Both the position numbers and the translations under genes were made by a program. This document shows, one piece after another, positions 53,039 through 61,781 of a stretch of DNA of 64,000 bases. Position 1 is the stretch's first letter; each line of letters starts with the position of its first letter. The stretch comes from Mucilaginibacter celer. Lineage in GTDB: Bacteria; Bacteroidota; Bacteroidia; Sphingobacteriales; Sphingobacteriaceae. Location of the stretch: NCBI RefSeq assembly GCF_003576455.2, contig NZ_CP032869.1, positions 6,014,001 through 6,078,000 of the forward strand. Reading direction: 5' to 3'. The notes beneath the pieces are model-generated. The model worked only from the letters and a program-made list of their open reading frames with translations, had not been told where the DNA came from and did not search any database.

Positions 53039-53491
53039 ATGAAGAAACTATTGGTATTGGTAACCGCGCTTATTATCAGCGCCGGCGCTTACGCTCAGAT
53101 TGAATCGCCGGTAAGGTGGTCGTACGCGGCAAAAAAGGTGAATGATAAGGAAGCTATAGTATTTTTAAAAGCTACTATACAAAGCGGCTGGCATATTTAC
53201 TCGCAAACCGTTAAAGACGGCGGGCCAATTAAAACATCGTTTGAGTTTACTCCGTCAAAATTATATGCTGCAACAGGCAAAACTACCGAGCCAAGCCCGA
53301 TTACGAAGTATGAGAAGGCATTCAGCATGAATGTAAGCTACTTTGAAAAAGAGGTTGTGTTTAGCCAGAAGATCAGCTTAAAATCGCCAAAAGCAACGGC
53401 AGTTACAGGTAAATTAACGTACATGACCTGTAACGATATGAAATGCCTTCCGCCCGAAGATGTTGACTTTACTATCCCTTTAGCTAAATAA
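53039..53491 (+). CDS. DsbD N-terminal (alpha) domain as a separate exported protein
   Basis: 150 residues with a signal peptide (1-19, ending GAYA-Q). Beta-sandwich with HIYSQTV and redox pair C131/C136 in MTCNDMKCLPPE, as in the DsbD alpha domain. In proteobacterial DsbD this domain is fused to the membrane part; here it is a separate gene 20 nt upstream of dsbD. It would pass electrons to periplasmic oxidised thiols. Confidence 0.9.
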   Translation: MKKLLVLVTALIISAGAYAQIESPVRWSYAAKKVNDKEAIVFLKATIQSGWHIYSQTVKDGGPIKTSFEFTPSKLYAATGKTTEPSPITKYEKAFSMNVSYFEKEVVFSQKISLKSPKATAVTGKLTYMTCNDMKCLPPEDVDFTIPLAK

Positions 53492-53511
53492 TCAGCAGCA
53501 TTTCAACAGTC

Positions 53512-55278
53512 ATGAAATTATTAAATAAAGGTGCTATCCTGCGCGCCGGGCTTATTGCATTAATTACGCTTATTGTTATTTCCGCAACCGGGGTAAACCC
53601 GGTTTATGCGGTACAGAAAAAGGCTGCCGATACAACAGTATCAACAAACGACCTTAATTTTACCTCAATCCCTACCGCTGCCGACAGTATTGCTATCAGG
53701 AAAAAGCACCTGGATTCGGTTAAAAAAGCCGAGGCGGCAAAAAAGGCGGTAACAAAAACTTCCGTATCAAAAAGTAAGGCCGCAAAGCCAAAAACACTTT
53801 GGCAAATTTTTATTGAGGGCCTAATAGGGGGCTTTACCGCGGTAATCCTGCCTTGTATTTACCCTTTACTGCCTTTAACAGTAAGCTTTTTTACCAAAAA
53901 AAGTGGCAACAAAAGCAAGGCTGTTATGCAGTCGCTCATTTATGGGGTGTCTATTATTGTAATATACGTTACATTGGGTTTGCTGATCTCGATCATCTTT
54001 GGTTCAGATGCCTTGAATGAATTAGCAACCAACGGGATATTTAATATTTTCTTCTTTTTATTGCTGGTGGTATTCGGAGCCTCATTTTTGGGAGCTTTTG
54101 AAATTACGCTGCCAAGCTCGTTGGCCAATAAACTGGATGAAAACTCGGATAAGGGTGGCCTTGCCGGGATATTTTTCATGGCAGCCACGCTGGTAGTGGT
54201 TTCTTTTTCATGTACCGGGCCAATTATAGGCACATTACTGGTTGACGCCGCTTCAAAAGGCGATAGGTTAGGCCCGGCTATGGGTATGTTCGGCTTCTCG
54301 CTGGCATTAGCATTGCCGTTTACCATATTCGCGTTATTCCCATCGGCATTAAAAACTTTGCCTAAATCGGGCGGTTGGCTTAACAGCGTAAAAGTGGTAT
54401 TAGGCTTCCTGGAACTTGCTTTCGCGCTTAAGTTTTTATCAAATGTAGATTTGGCTTACCACTGGCATTGGCTGGATAGGGAAGTATTCCTTTCTCTGTG
54501 GATTGCAATCGGCCTGCTTGTTGGATTGTATCTGATAGGCAAGATCAAATTTTCGCACGATAGCGATGTTAAATTTTTAACTATTCCACGCACTTTCCTG
54601 GCAATCGTAGTATTCGCGTTTGTTATTTATATGGTTCCGGGCTTATGGGGCGCTCCTTTAAAGTCAATCAGCGCGTTTTTACCTCCCGAAGGCACCCAGG
54701 ATTTCAACCTTTCAGCGGTGCCCGACGGTGGTTCTGGCAGTGCAGGCCCGGCTTCAGCCAGCGTAGCGTTGCCTGCAAATATCGGGCAGCCAAAATATGC
54801 CGAAAACTACACCAGTATAAAAACCAGGGGCCTTGACGCATGGTATGATTATGACCAGGCCCTTCAGGTATCAAAAGCCCTGCACAAACCGATATTAATA
54901 GATTTTACCGGTTTTAACTGCGTTAACTGCCGTAAAATGGAAGCCGATGTATGGTCGGACAAGGAGGTTTTCCGTCGCATTAAAAACGATTTTGTATTGT
55001 TACAGCTGGTAGTTGACGATAAAGCTGATTTGCCGGTGGCCGAACAGTTTACATCTGATTATAGCGGCAAAAAAATCACAACCCTTGGTGGTAAATGGAG
55101 CGATCTGGAGGCTAAACGTTTCAACGCAAATTCGCAGCCACTTTATGTTATGCTGGATAGCGAAGGCAATCTGTTAAAGGATGCTACGGGTAATGAGATA
55201 GCCCCGCTACCTGCCGAATATCACATCCCGCTATACATTAAATTTTTAGATAGCGGCATTTCGGCCTATAAAAAATAA
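53512..55278 (+). CDS. dsbD: Thiol:disulfide interchange protein DsbD (beta-gamma part)
   Basis: 588 residues. An N-terminal hydrophobic segment (about 10-33) and a Lys/Ala-rich linker precede the membrane domain with redox C115 (ILPCIYPLLPL) and C234 (SFSCTGPIIG), about eight helices to 380, then a C-terminal thioredoxin domain with C470-V-N-C473 (DFTGFNCVNCRKM). It brings electrons from cytoplasmic thioredoxin to the periplasm. It works with the separate alpha-domain protein upstream. A hairpin follows at 55316. Confidence 0.95.
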   Translation: MKLLNKGAILRAGLIALITLIVISATGVNPVYAVQKKAADTTVSTNDLNFTSIPTAADSIAIRKKHLDSVKKAEAAKKAVTKTSVSKSKAAKPKTLWQIFIEGLIGGFTAVILPCIYPLLPLTVSFFTKKSGNKSKAVMQSLIYGVSIIVIYVTLGLLISIIFGSDALNELATNGIFNIFFFLLLVVFGASFLGAFEITLPSSLANKLDENSDKGGLAGIFFMAATLVVVSFSCTGPIIGTLLVDAASKGDRLGPAMGMFGFSLALALPFTIFALFPSALKTLPKSGGWLNSVKVVLGFLELAFALKFLSNVDLAYHWHWLDREVFLSLWIAIGLLVGLYLIGKIKFSHDSDVKFLTIPRTFLAIVVFAFVIYMVPGLWGAPLKSISAFLPPEGTQDFNLSAVPDGGSGSAGPASASVALPANIGQPKYAENYTSIKTRGLDAWYDYDQALQVSKALHKPILIDFTGFNCVNCRKMEADVWSDKEVFRRIKNDFVLLQLVVDDKADLPVAEQFTSDYSGKKITTLGGKWSDLEAKRFNANSQPLYVMLDSEGNLLKDATGNEIAPLPAEYHIPLYIKFLDSGISAYKK

Positions 55279-55315
55279 TAATCGGGTAAAAAATTAGTGT
55301 AAATTCGCGCAAAAT

Positions 55316-55352
55316 ATTAAACGCCGCGTTTTATTGGTTGGCGGCGTTTAAT
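55316..55352 (+). terminator. Probable terminator after dsbD
   Basis: ATTAAACGCCGC and GCGGCGTTTAAT form a perfect 12-bp stem; loop 13 nt; only a weak T-run follows. Confidence 0.6.
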
Positions 55353-55422
55353 TAGCGAACAATATTTATAACCCTAATTAAGTTATGAATAGGGAAACCT
55401 ATATCATAACCGCAACAAAAAA

Positions 55423-56403
55423 ATGACTCAGATCAAAAATATCGGCGTTTTTACATCAGGTGGTGATGCACCGGGTATGAATGCCGCCATCAGGGCGGTA
55501 GTACGCGCTGCTATGTATTATGGCATCGAGGTCACGGGTATCCGCCGTGGCTATGATGGCATGGGTAAAGGCGAGTTTGTACCCATGAACCGCAAATCGG
55601 TATCAAACATCATTCAACGCGGCGGCACTATTTTAAAAACCGCGCGCTGCGATAACTTCCGCACTCCCGAAGGTCGTAAAAATGCTTACGAACAGCTTGT
55701 AAAACATAAAGTTGACGCCCTTGTAGCCATTGGTGGCGATGGTACTTTTACCGGCGCCAAAGTTTTTGGAAACGAATTTGATATCCCGGTTGTAGGTTTG
55801 CCCGGCACCATTGATAACGATTTGGTAGGTACCGATTTCACCATCGGTTATGATACCGCCATCAATACCGTTGTAGATGCAGTAGATAAAATTCGCGATA
55901 CCGCCGAATCGCACGACAGGTTGTTTATTGTTGAGGTAATGGGGCGCGATTCGGGCCTGATTGCCCTGCGCACCGGTATCGCTACCGGGGCCGAAGCCAT
56001 CCTGATTCCTGAAAGTAAAACCGGTTTGGAAGGTTTGTTTAACCGCCTGGAGTTTGGCCGTAAAGATAAAACATCGCGCATTGTAATTGTTGCCGAAGGT
56101 GATGATACCGCCGGTGGCGCTTTTGAAGTTGGCCGTTTAGTACAAGAGAAATTCCCTAATTACGATACCCGCATTTCTATTTTAGGCCACATACAACGCG
56201 GCGGCGCGCCAAGCTGTATGGATAGGGTATTGGCCAGCCGTGTTGGCGCAGCAGCCGTTGAGGCCCTGCGCGATGGCCACCGCAACGAAATGATCGGCTT
56301 AATTAATGGCGAAGTAGCTTACACACCTTTTGAGCATGCTATTAAACACCACCAGGGCATTGATCCTAACATGATTAAGCTGGTTGAGATGTTATCGATG
56401 TAA
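55423..56403 (+). CDS. pfkA: ATP-dependent 6-phosphofructokinase
   Basis: 326 residues. GVFTSGGDAPGMNAA (8-22), VAIGGDGTF (ATP and Mg2+ site), PGTIDNDLVGTD with the catalytic Asp, and VEVMGRDSG are all present; the GGDGT motif (Asp after GG) fits ATP use rather than the PPi-dependent type. It commits fructose-6-phosphate to glycolysis, opposite to the pentose-phosphate cluster upstream. A terminator follows. Confidence 0.96.
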   Translation: MTQIKNIGVFTSGGDAPGMNAAIRAVVRAAMYYGIEVTGIRRGYDGMGKGEFVPMNRKSVSNIIQRGGTILKTARCDNFRTPEGRKNAYEQLVKHKVDALVAIGGDGTFTGAKVFGNEFDIPVVGLPGTIDNDLVGTDFTIGYDTAINTVVDAVDKIRDTAESHDRLFIVEVMGRDSGLIALRTGIATGAEAILIPESKTGLEGLFNRLEFGRKDKTSRIVIVAEGDDTAGGAFEVGRLVQEKFPNYDTRISILGHIQRGGAPSCMDRVLASRVGAAAVEALRDGHRNEMIGLINGEVAYTPFEHAIKHHQGIDPNMIKLVEMLSM

Positions 56404-56424
56404 TTTCAGTTAAAACGATAAAAG

Positions 56425-56457
56425 AAACAGCCCCGGTATTAATATCCGGGGCTGTTT
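56425..56457 (+). terminator. Terminator after pfkA
   Basis: AAACAGCCCCGG pairs with CCGGGGCTGTTT, followed by TGTTTTG. Confidence 0.85.
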
Positions 56458-56549
56458 TGTTTTGATGGGTTTACAATAAATCTTGTTTAGTGGAAGTCCA
56501 GCGCCGTTGTTGATATTGTTACAAACAACTGCGGAAGGGCGCAAATCAT

Positions 56550-57023
56550 TTAAAATGGATTTTCGCCCCTCAAATAACTTGAAAGCTGCGAACCTATAAA
56601 TCCAGCCAATGAGCAATCTAATGAATGAACCCATCCTCTGGGATCTCCTTCAAATACCGCTTCATACAAAGTGGGGTTATCTTTCCCTTCGTCTAAGTAT
56701 ATGAATAAAAATTGATCGTGGGCATTATAAACATCTACCACATAAAATGGCCTCGGTATGCTTAGTTCATAATCGGCCAGATCTTCTCGTGCCATTTCCT
56801 GCATTTCTGCCTGGCTATCACTATAGTAAGCTAATACATAGCATCTTTTACCTGCTAAGTATAACAATTCTCTTAAAGCTTTTGGGAATGGATTACCATT
56901 GTTATATGTTTTTTCCAGGCTAATGATTTCATCCATAGATATGGGTTTAAGCTTTGCTTCATAGCCGCTTGGTCTAATAACTGAAGGACAATTATTTAGT
57001 TGCTTTAAATATTCGATTTCCAT
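56550..57023 (-). CDS. SUKH (SMI1/KNR4) family protein, orphan immunity-like
   Basis: 157 residues. The SUKH pattern is visible: ISMDEIISLEKTYN (helix), FPKALRELLYLAGK (Pro and Gly typical of the family), and later FYVVDVYNAHDQFLFIYLDEG. SUKH proteins are often immunity proteins against nuclease or deaminase toxins. No toxin gene is adjacent, so it is an orphan or has another role. Base use is AT-richer than pfkA. Confidence 0.78.
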   Translation of the reverse strand: MEIEYLKQLNNCPSVIRPSGYEAKLKPISMDEIISLEKTYNNGNPFPKALRELLYLAGKRCYVLAYYSDSQAEMQEMAREDLADYELSIPRPFYVVDVYNAHDQFLFIYLDEGKDNPTLYEAVFEGDPRGWVHSLDCSLAGFIGSQLSSYLRGENPF

Positions 57024-57084
57024 GTTTTAATTAGAGTTTGATAATCCTGGACGGTGAGGCCTATCGTAGAAACTCTTCCCTCCG

Positions 57085-57100
57085 CCCTCCCAAGGGAGGG
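57085..57100. repeat. CCCTCCC-AA-GGGAGGG palindrome
   Basis: Same palindrome as at 34652-34667; lies between the SUKH and PAS genes. Confidence 0.55.
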
Positions 57101-57152
57101 AATCGCACCTTTCCATTCTTTTTTGTTTGTTTTAAACATCTGCATCACCCCC

Positions 57153-58493
57153 TCATTTAATAAACGTACTATCCACAATCAGCCTGATCACCTCGTCAAT
57201 TTCCTTACTAACGGTTAGTATATGGCCGATAATATCCTCATTGTCGGGATTGAAAAAGTTTTCGCGATCTATCAGGCTGATGAGCCCGAGCATGCTGGCC
57301 ACCGGTCGGCGTAATTCATGCGAACTTAGGGAGGCTATATTACGGAGGCGCTCGTTTTGGTTAAGCAATTCCTGCTGGGTTTTAAGGCGGTTGGTGATGT
57401 TGTGACCTAAGCAGCCCACGCCAATAATTTCGCCTTTTTGTGTATAAATAGGGTTAAAACTTACCTCAAAGTATAAACGCCGGCCTCCCTGCGGGTCGAT
57501 GCTTGCATTAACTATGGTATAACGCTCGCCATCCAAAGCACGCTGGTAGTAAACATTCCAATCGTCAATTATTTGTTGTGTGTAGCCGGCGTGCTTGTAA
57601 GAGTACTCGCCACGTTGCGGCTCAACGCCGGTTAGGTAAGTAACCTGGTTGATATAGGCCTGGTTCATGTACACAAAGCGCTTTTCCCTATCAACCGACC
57701 AGATATGATCTTCGGTATTATTAATGAGCGCTTCCATGCTGTTTTTTATACGCATGGCTTCTTCGCGAGCCTGGAACCGTACAGTTATATCCTGGCCTAT
57801 CCCCTGCACTTCGATAACCTTGCCGCTTTCATCAACTATCGAAATAAATTCCCACTCGGTATCATGCAAAAAGCCTTGCTTATCGGGTTTTTTATGAATA
57901 AGCTTTACAATTTTGCCCGGGTTGCTGAGGCAGTTGGCAAAAACTTCTTCACAGAGATACAGCTCCTGGGGTATGGTTGTTTTAGAAAAATGCTGGCCGA
58001 TAATTTCGCTTTTGCTGTAGCCGAAGGTTTTGCTGAACTGTTTATTGATAAAAGTAAAATTCCCCCCGGTATCAATCCTGATCAGGAAATTGGTTTGCGA
58101 ATCTATCAGCGAATTTAAAAACTGCTCGGTCCTGATATCCTCTGTTTCCTGGGCGGGGATCTGCGTTTCGGCTATTTCACTTATTAATATACTGTTGCCG
58201 GTGATGGCATCGCTAACAAGCCTGCGGGTTTCGGTTAAATGACGATTATTGGTTGTAGGGCTGTAGTTTAAAACAACGCTTTGCCCGCAGGTAAGCGCCT
58301 GCGTAAGTTCCCGGATTTGGCTGTGCGTTTCCGGAGCGATCAAGCCATTTAAAAAATCATTATTTTGCTTGAGGTGGTTTTCATCTACCCCAAAAATATC
58401 GCAAAAGCTATCGCTAACAACCAAGTAATTTTGCCGGCTGAGATCAAAAACAATTGTACAACTATACTTTCCGGTTGTGACTGGGTTTAACAT
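57153..58493 (-). CDS. Triple-PAS protein ending in a HisKA dimerisation domain, no ATPase domain
   Basis: 446 residues from ATG 58493. Three PAS-like regions (about 8-105, 125-240, 253-372) precede a coiled segment and SSHELRRPVASMLGL with phosphoacceptor H392. The protein stops at a normal end (DEVIRLIVDSTFIK) about 52 residues later, with no HATPase_c N or G boxes, and no such domain follows in the next 500 bp in any frame on that strand. It may be phosphorylated by another kinase or act as a decoy. No membrane helix, so a cytosolic sensor. Confidence 0.85.
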   Translation of the reverse strand: MLNPVTTGKYSCTIVFDLSRQNYLVVSDSFCDIFGVDENHLKQNNDFLNGLIAPETHSQIRELTQALTCGQSVVLNYSPTTNNRHLTETRRLVSDAITGNSILISEIAETQIPAQETEDIRTEQFLNSLIDSQTNFLIRIDTGGNFTFINKQFSKTFGYSKSEIIGQHFSKTTIPQELYLCEEVFANCLSNPGKIVKLIHKKPDKQGFLHDTEWEFISIVDESGKVIEVQGIGQDITVRFQAREEAMRIKNSMEALINNTEDHIWSVDREKRFVYMNQAYINQVTYLTGVEPQRGEYSYKHAGYTQQIIDDWNVYYQRALDGERYTIVNASIDPQGGRRLYFEVSFNPIYTQKGEIIGVGCLGHNITNRLKTQQELLNQNERLRNIASLSSHELRRPVASMLGLISLIDRENFFNPDNEDIIGHILTVSKEIDEVIRLIVDSTFIK

Positions 58494-58556
58494 GCACAAA
58501 ACAAGGGGGGGGACAGTATAAAGTTATAATGTTTTTTTAAATTACAAATGCTACTG

Positions 58557-59093
58557 TTACAATAATTTAGCTGCAACTTCCTGCCAGGTATTTACCCGTT
58601 CATAATCGGTAAGCAGCATGTTGTGCGGGGATGTATACAGTATTTTGCGCCCGTTAAAAGTGGCGAAGTTTTTAATCCGGTCGTCAATCATAATATCCAC
58701 ATCCAGTATTTTATGTCCGCAGAAGATGATGTTGGTCCAGGAGATGAACGGAAAATGCTCCTCCAGCCAGGCCTGCTTATCCTCCAGCGAATATTTAAAC
58801 TCCATAGCTGCCGAGGCTATGTATACGTCATACTTATCATGCAGGGCCCTTACTACTTCCTGCGCACCGGGCATTACCGGTATATCCCTGAAAAAACCGC
58901 GCTCGTTAATATATACTCTTAATGTTTCGCTCAGGTGCGGAGGCAGGATTTCTCTAAACTCTTTGCCCTCCATATTGCCCATCGAAAAATCTTCATCATG
59001 GCGCTCCTTATACATGGTGATGAATTTGCCGATGGTATCGGCAATAACTTCATCCATATCAATAGCTATACGTGTTTTACGGTTGATGCTCAT
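58557..59093 (-). CDS. 5'(3')-deoxyribonucleotidase-like HAD protein (NT5C family)
   Basis: 178 residues from ATG 59093. HAD motif I is IAIDMDEVIADT (nucleophile and acid Asp), motif II ASAAME, and motif IV VDIMIDDRIKN; FPFISWTNIIFCGHK is typical of the NT5C branch. It dephosphorylates nucleotides, possibly deoxynucleotides. It is divergent from rpsP across a 236-nt gap that holds the rpsP promoter. Confidence 0.88.
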   Translation of the reverse strand: MSINRKTRIAIDMDEVIADTIGKFITMYKERHDEDFSMGNMEGKEFREILPPHLSETLRVYINERGFFRDIPVMPGAQEVVRALHDKYDVYIASAAMEFKYSLEDKQAWLEEHFPFISWTNIIFCGHKILDVDIMIDDRIKNFATFNGRKILYTSPHNMLLTDYERVNTWQEVAAKLL

Positions 59094-59245
59094 GGTGGTA
59101 AAATGCAATTTTTTTAATTGATTGCAATGTTAAGTTTTTAATAACGGCAGGGCAAACCATTCTCCCAAACAAAAACAACCACTCACCTAATCAACCCAAT
59201 CAACCACTCATCCCAAAAACAACCACAAACAATTAATTATCAATC

Positions 59246-59277
59246 ATTTTTAATATTAATAATTATTTATACCTTTG
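59246..59277 (+). promoter_or_regulatory. Promoter of rpsP
   Basis: TACCTTTG at 59270-59277 fits the -7 consensus; a T-run (TTTT) about 19 nt upstream serves as a poor -33. The start codon is 52 nt beyond. Confidence 0.55.
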
Positions 59278-59329
59278 CATCCCCGCAGAAAGAACTCCGG
59301 GGATAATGTTGAATACATAACAATTTACA

Positions 59330-59851
59330 ATGGCAACTAAGATCAGACTACAAAGACACGGTAAAAAAGGTAAACCTTTTTATTACATCGTGGTAGCAGA
59401 CTCACGCGCTCCACGTGATGGACGCTTCATTGAGCGTTTAGGTTCATACAACCCAAACACTAACCCCGCAACTATCGACATCAACTTCGACAAAACTTTA
59501 GATTGGGTTAATAACGGTGCCCAGCCTACCGATACTTGTCGTGCTATCCTTTCATACAAAGGTGTGCTTTACAAAAAACACTTACAAGGTGGTGTTAAAA
59601 AAGGTGCTTTAACTGAAGAGCAACTTGAAACCAAATTTGCTGAATGGCTTGACCAGAAAGAAGGCAAAATCACCGGTAAAAAAACCAGCCTTAACGTAGC
59701 TAAAGATGAGGCCCGCAAAGCTGCATTAGCTGCCGAAGCTAAAAAGAGCGAAGAAAAAGCTGCTGCTATCGCCGCTAAAAACGCTCCTGTTGCCGAAGAA
59801 ACTGAAGCCGCTACAGAAGAAGCTGCTGAAAACACCGAAAGCGCAGAATAA
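59330..59851 (+). CDS. rpsP: Ribosomal protein bS16 with long C-terminal tail
   Basis: 173 residues; the bS16 core is about 1-85 ([25 protein letters not shown]..., [12 protein letters not shown]). The rest is a Lys/Ala/Glu-rich low-complexity tail absent from enterobacterial S16 (about 82 residues). Long tails of this kind are known in Bacteroidetes S16. First gene of the rpsP-rimM-trmD group. Confidence 0.95.
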   Translation: MATKIRLQRHGKKGKPFYYIVVADSRAPRDGRFIERLGSYNPNTNPATIDINFDKTLDWVNNGAQPTDTCRAILSYKGVLYKKHLQGGVKKGALTEEQLETKFAEWLDQKEGKITGKKTSLNVAKDEARKAALAAEAKKSEEKAAAIAAKNAPVAEETEAATEEAAENTESAE

Positions 59852-59927
59852 TTTATTTGAAGCAAGCATAAGAGCAAATTGGCAGTTCCTGTCTTGCATC
59901 TTACGTCTTGATTTCTTAAATCTAACT

Positions 59928-59954
59928 AATGGCGAAGCAAACAGCTTCGCCATT
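59928..59954 (+). terminator. Hairpin between rpsP and rimM
   Basis: AATGGCGAAG pairs perfectly with CTTCGCCATT, followed by GTTGTTTAAAATATTTTT; it may attenuate rimM expression relative to S16. Confidence 0.55.
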
Positions 59955-59974
59955 GTTGTTTAAAATATTTTTAA

Positions 59975-60502
59975 ATGAAAACTGAAGATCATTTCAGGAT
60001 TGGCAGCGTTTTAAAAACCAAAGGCCTGAAAGGCGAGTTGCAGATCTACGTAGATTTTGATGGCATCGAGGCTATCAAATTTAATGCTGTATTTATTGAT
60101 ATTGCAGGCAAGCTGATCCCTTATTTTGTATCATCCATCAAATACCTGCAAAAAAATAACGCTTATTTAAACCTGGAGGATGTTGATACCATCGAAAAAG
60201 CGTTGCCGCTGGTAAAGCGTGATATCTATCTACCCAATAAATTAAAGCCGAAGAAAAAGAAAGAAGAGTTTACTCTAAACGATGTAGAAGGTTTTATCGC
60301 TATCGACGAGACGCACGGCGAATTGGGCGAGATCCTGAGCGTACAGGAGTATCCTCAACAACTGATAGCTACAGTTGAGTACAAAAACAAAGAAGTGATG
60401 TTTCCGCTTAACCTGGAGATTATTAAAGGTATTGATGTTGAAGGTGGTGAAATTTATGTTGACCTGCCCGAAGGCTTGCTGGATATTTATTTGGAAGGAT
60501 AG
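59975..60502 (+). CDS. rimM: Ribosome maturation factor RimM
   Basis: 175 residues: N-terminal RimM beta-barrel (RIGSVLKTKGLKGELQIYVD) and C-terminal PRC barrel (VEGFIAIDETHGELGEIL, MFPLNLEIIKGIDVEGG). It assists 30S head assembly and binds uS19. It follows rpsP as expected; trmD, usually next, begins only at 63605. Confidence 0.94.
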   Translation: MKTEDHFRIGSVLKTKGLKGELQIYVDFDGIEAIKFNAVFIDIAGKLIPYFVSSIKYLQKNNAYLNLEDVDTIEKALPLVKRDIYLPNKLKPKKKKEEFTLNDVEGFIAIDETHGELGEILSVQEYPQQLIATVEYKNKEVMFPLNLEIIKGIDVEGGEIYVDLPEGLLDIYLEG

Positions 60503-60601
60503 ATTTTAGAAGCGAGACTTTTAGAATAAAGAAGCATGATGCTACACTAATGCCCGTGTCTCCACGGGCATTTTTCGTTTAAAATTGGGTGCAAAATATT
60601 T

Positions 60602-60660
60602 TGTCAAATATATTTGACATTTGTAAAGTTTATTTTACATTTGGTAAATCAAACTTTACA
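60602..60660 (+). promoter_or_regulatory. Palindromic operator-like sites over the promoter
   Basis: TGTCAAATATATTTGACA (60602-60619) is an 18-bp perfect palindrome that covers the -33 element. TGTAAAGTTT (60622-60631) and AAACTTTACA (60651-60660) are inverted arms flanking the -7 element and start point. All carry TGT(C/A)AAA half-sites. A likely target of the XRE protein encoded in the same operon. Confidence 0.6.
60613..60643 (+). promoter_or_regulatory. Consensus Bacteroidetes promoter of the accessory operon
   Basis: TTTG at 60613-60616, exactly 19 nt, then TACATTTG at 60636-60643: a full match to both elements. The start codon is at 60664, so the leader is about 14 nt. Confidence 0.75.
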
Positions 60661-60663
60661 ATC

Positions 60664-61134
60664 ATGAAATCACGTTTTTTATTTCCGGCAAAAGCCCGCT
60701 TTTTAGGGTTGCTCTTATTTTTAGGAGGATTGGCATTTTATATTTATTCGCAAAACAGCACCAAAGAAATCCTCGTATGGCATAACCTTCCAAAATCGTT
60801 ACAAAGCCTTACAGGCAGCATATTGGATGAAAATTTTGACGATGAGGTCCAGCTATTCATGGTATTATCCGGCCTGATCCTTTTGGCGTTTTCAAAAGAA
60901 CGTGTGGAAGACGAGCACATCATTCAACTTCGCTCCGATTCGTTGCAATGGGCGGTTTATGTAAACTACTCGGTGTTCGCGGTTCTGATTTTTGTAGCTT
61001 ATGGGATTGGTTTCCTGATGTTTACCATGTATAATGTATTAACCCTGCTGGTGTTCTTCATTATCCGTTTCAGATGGAAGATATTTTTATTAAACAAAGG
61101 ATTAACTACCGAAGTGAAGGGGGCAATATCATGA
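60664..61134 (+). CDS. Small polytopic membrane protein, paralogue 1
   Basis: 156 residues from ATG 60664 (an earlier in-frame start would lie in the promoter). Four hydrophobic segments (about 12-28, 62-78, 98-116, 120-140). Signature FSKERVEDEHIIQLRSDSLQWAVYVNY between helices 2 and 3, and IIRFRWKIF near the end. Family not recognised; it resembles membrane partners found beside small XRE regulators. It overlaps paralogue 2 by ATGA. Confidence 0.8.
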   Translation: MKSRFLFPAKARFLGLLLFLGGLAFYIYSQNSTKEILVWHNLPKSLQSLTGSILDENFDDEVQLFMVLSGLILLAFSKERVEDEHIIQLRSDSLQWAVYVNYSVFAVLIFVAYGIGFLMFTMYNVLTLLVFFIIRFRWKIFLLNKGLTTEVKGAIS

Positions 61135-61568
61135 AATCACGCTTTTTATTTCCGCTTTGGTTCAGATACCTCGGCCTTGCGCTGTTCCTGATCCATATTC
61201 CTATTGTGATGTTTAAAAGAGACCTCGGCTTCAATACTCAGGATGAACCGGTAAACGAAGACCTGTTCAACAGCCATCACCTCTTTTTTATGCTCACCAC
61301 ATTACTTATGGCTATCGGTTTATTCTTTATCGCCTTCGCTAAAGAGCGCATTGAAGACGAACAGATTTTTCAGCTTCGCCTCGACTCATTGCAATGGGCC
61401 ATTTATGTAAATTATATACTTTTGGTAGTGAGTTTAATATTAAGTAAAGACACCGAACATATTTTATTTTTAAATTTACTGGTGCCGCTGGTTTTTTTCA
61501 TCGTGCGTTTCAGGTGGAAAATTTTTCAAAACAACCGTCTTATCAATAAGGAAGAGGGGCAGATATGA
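61131..61568 (+). CDS. Small polytopic membrane protein, paralogue 2
   Basis: 145 residues from ATG 61131. Begins MKSRFLFP as paralogue 1 does and shares KERIEDEQIFQLRLDSLQWA and VRFRWKIF, so the two arose by tandem duplication. Three or four membrane helices. It overlaps the XRE gene by ATGA, giving a tightly coupled three-gene unit. Confidence 0.8.
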   Translation: MKSRFLFPLWFRYLGLALFLIHIPIVMFKRDLGFNTQDEPVNEDLFNSHHLFFMLTTLLMAIGLFFIAFAKERIEDEQIFQLRLDSLQWAIYVNYILLVVSLILSKDTEHILFLNLLVPLVFFIVRFRWKIFQNNRLINKEEGQI

Positions 61569-61765
61569 AAAACAACATCAGGGTGGAGCGGGCCATCAAA
61601 AACATAACCCAGGCCGAACTGGCCGAACTGATAGGCGTATCGCGGCAAACCATCAATACCATCGAAAGCAACAGGTACGTACCATCAACCGTGCTGGCTT
61701 TAAAAATAGCCCGTGTATTTGGCAAGCCGGTTGAGGAAATTTTTAGCCTGGACGAAGAAGATTAA
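61565..61765 (+). CDS. XRE/Cro-family small transcriptional regulator
   Basis: 66 residues, almost only a helix-turn-helix: RVERAIKNITQAELAELIG, SRQTINTIESNRYVPST, LKIARVFGKPVEEIFSLDE. Similar small regulators (YozG/YgzD-like) accompany membrane proteins. It ends the coupled set and probably binds the palindromes at 60602-60660 to control its own operon. Confidence 0.9.
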   Translation: MKNNIRVERAIKNITQAELAELIGVSRQTINTIESNRYVPSTVLALKIARVFGKPVEEIFSLDEED

Positions 61766-61781
61766 CCAAACCCATATAACC

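Noticed and set aside
59569-59877. Minus-strand frame opposite the bS16 tail
   Set aside because: An artefact of the Ala/Lys/Glu-rich low-complexity coding sequence.
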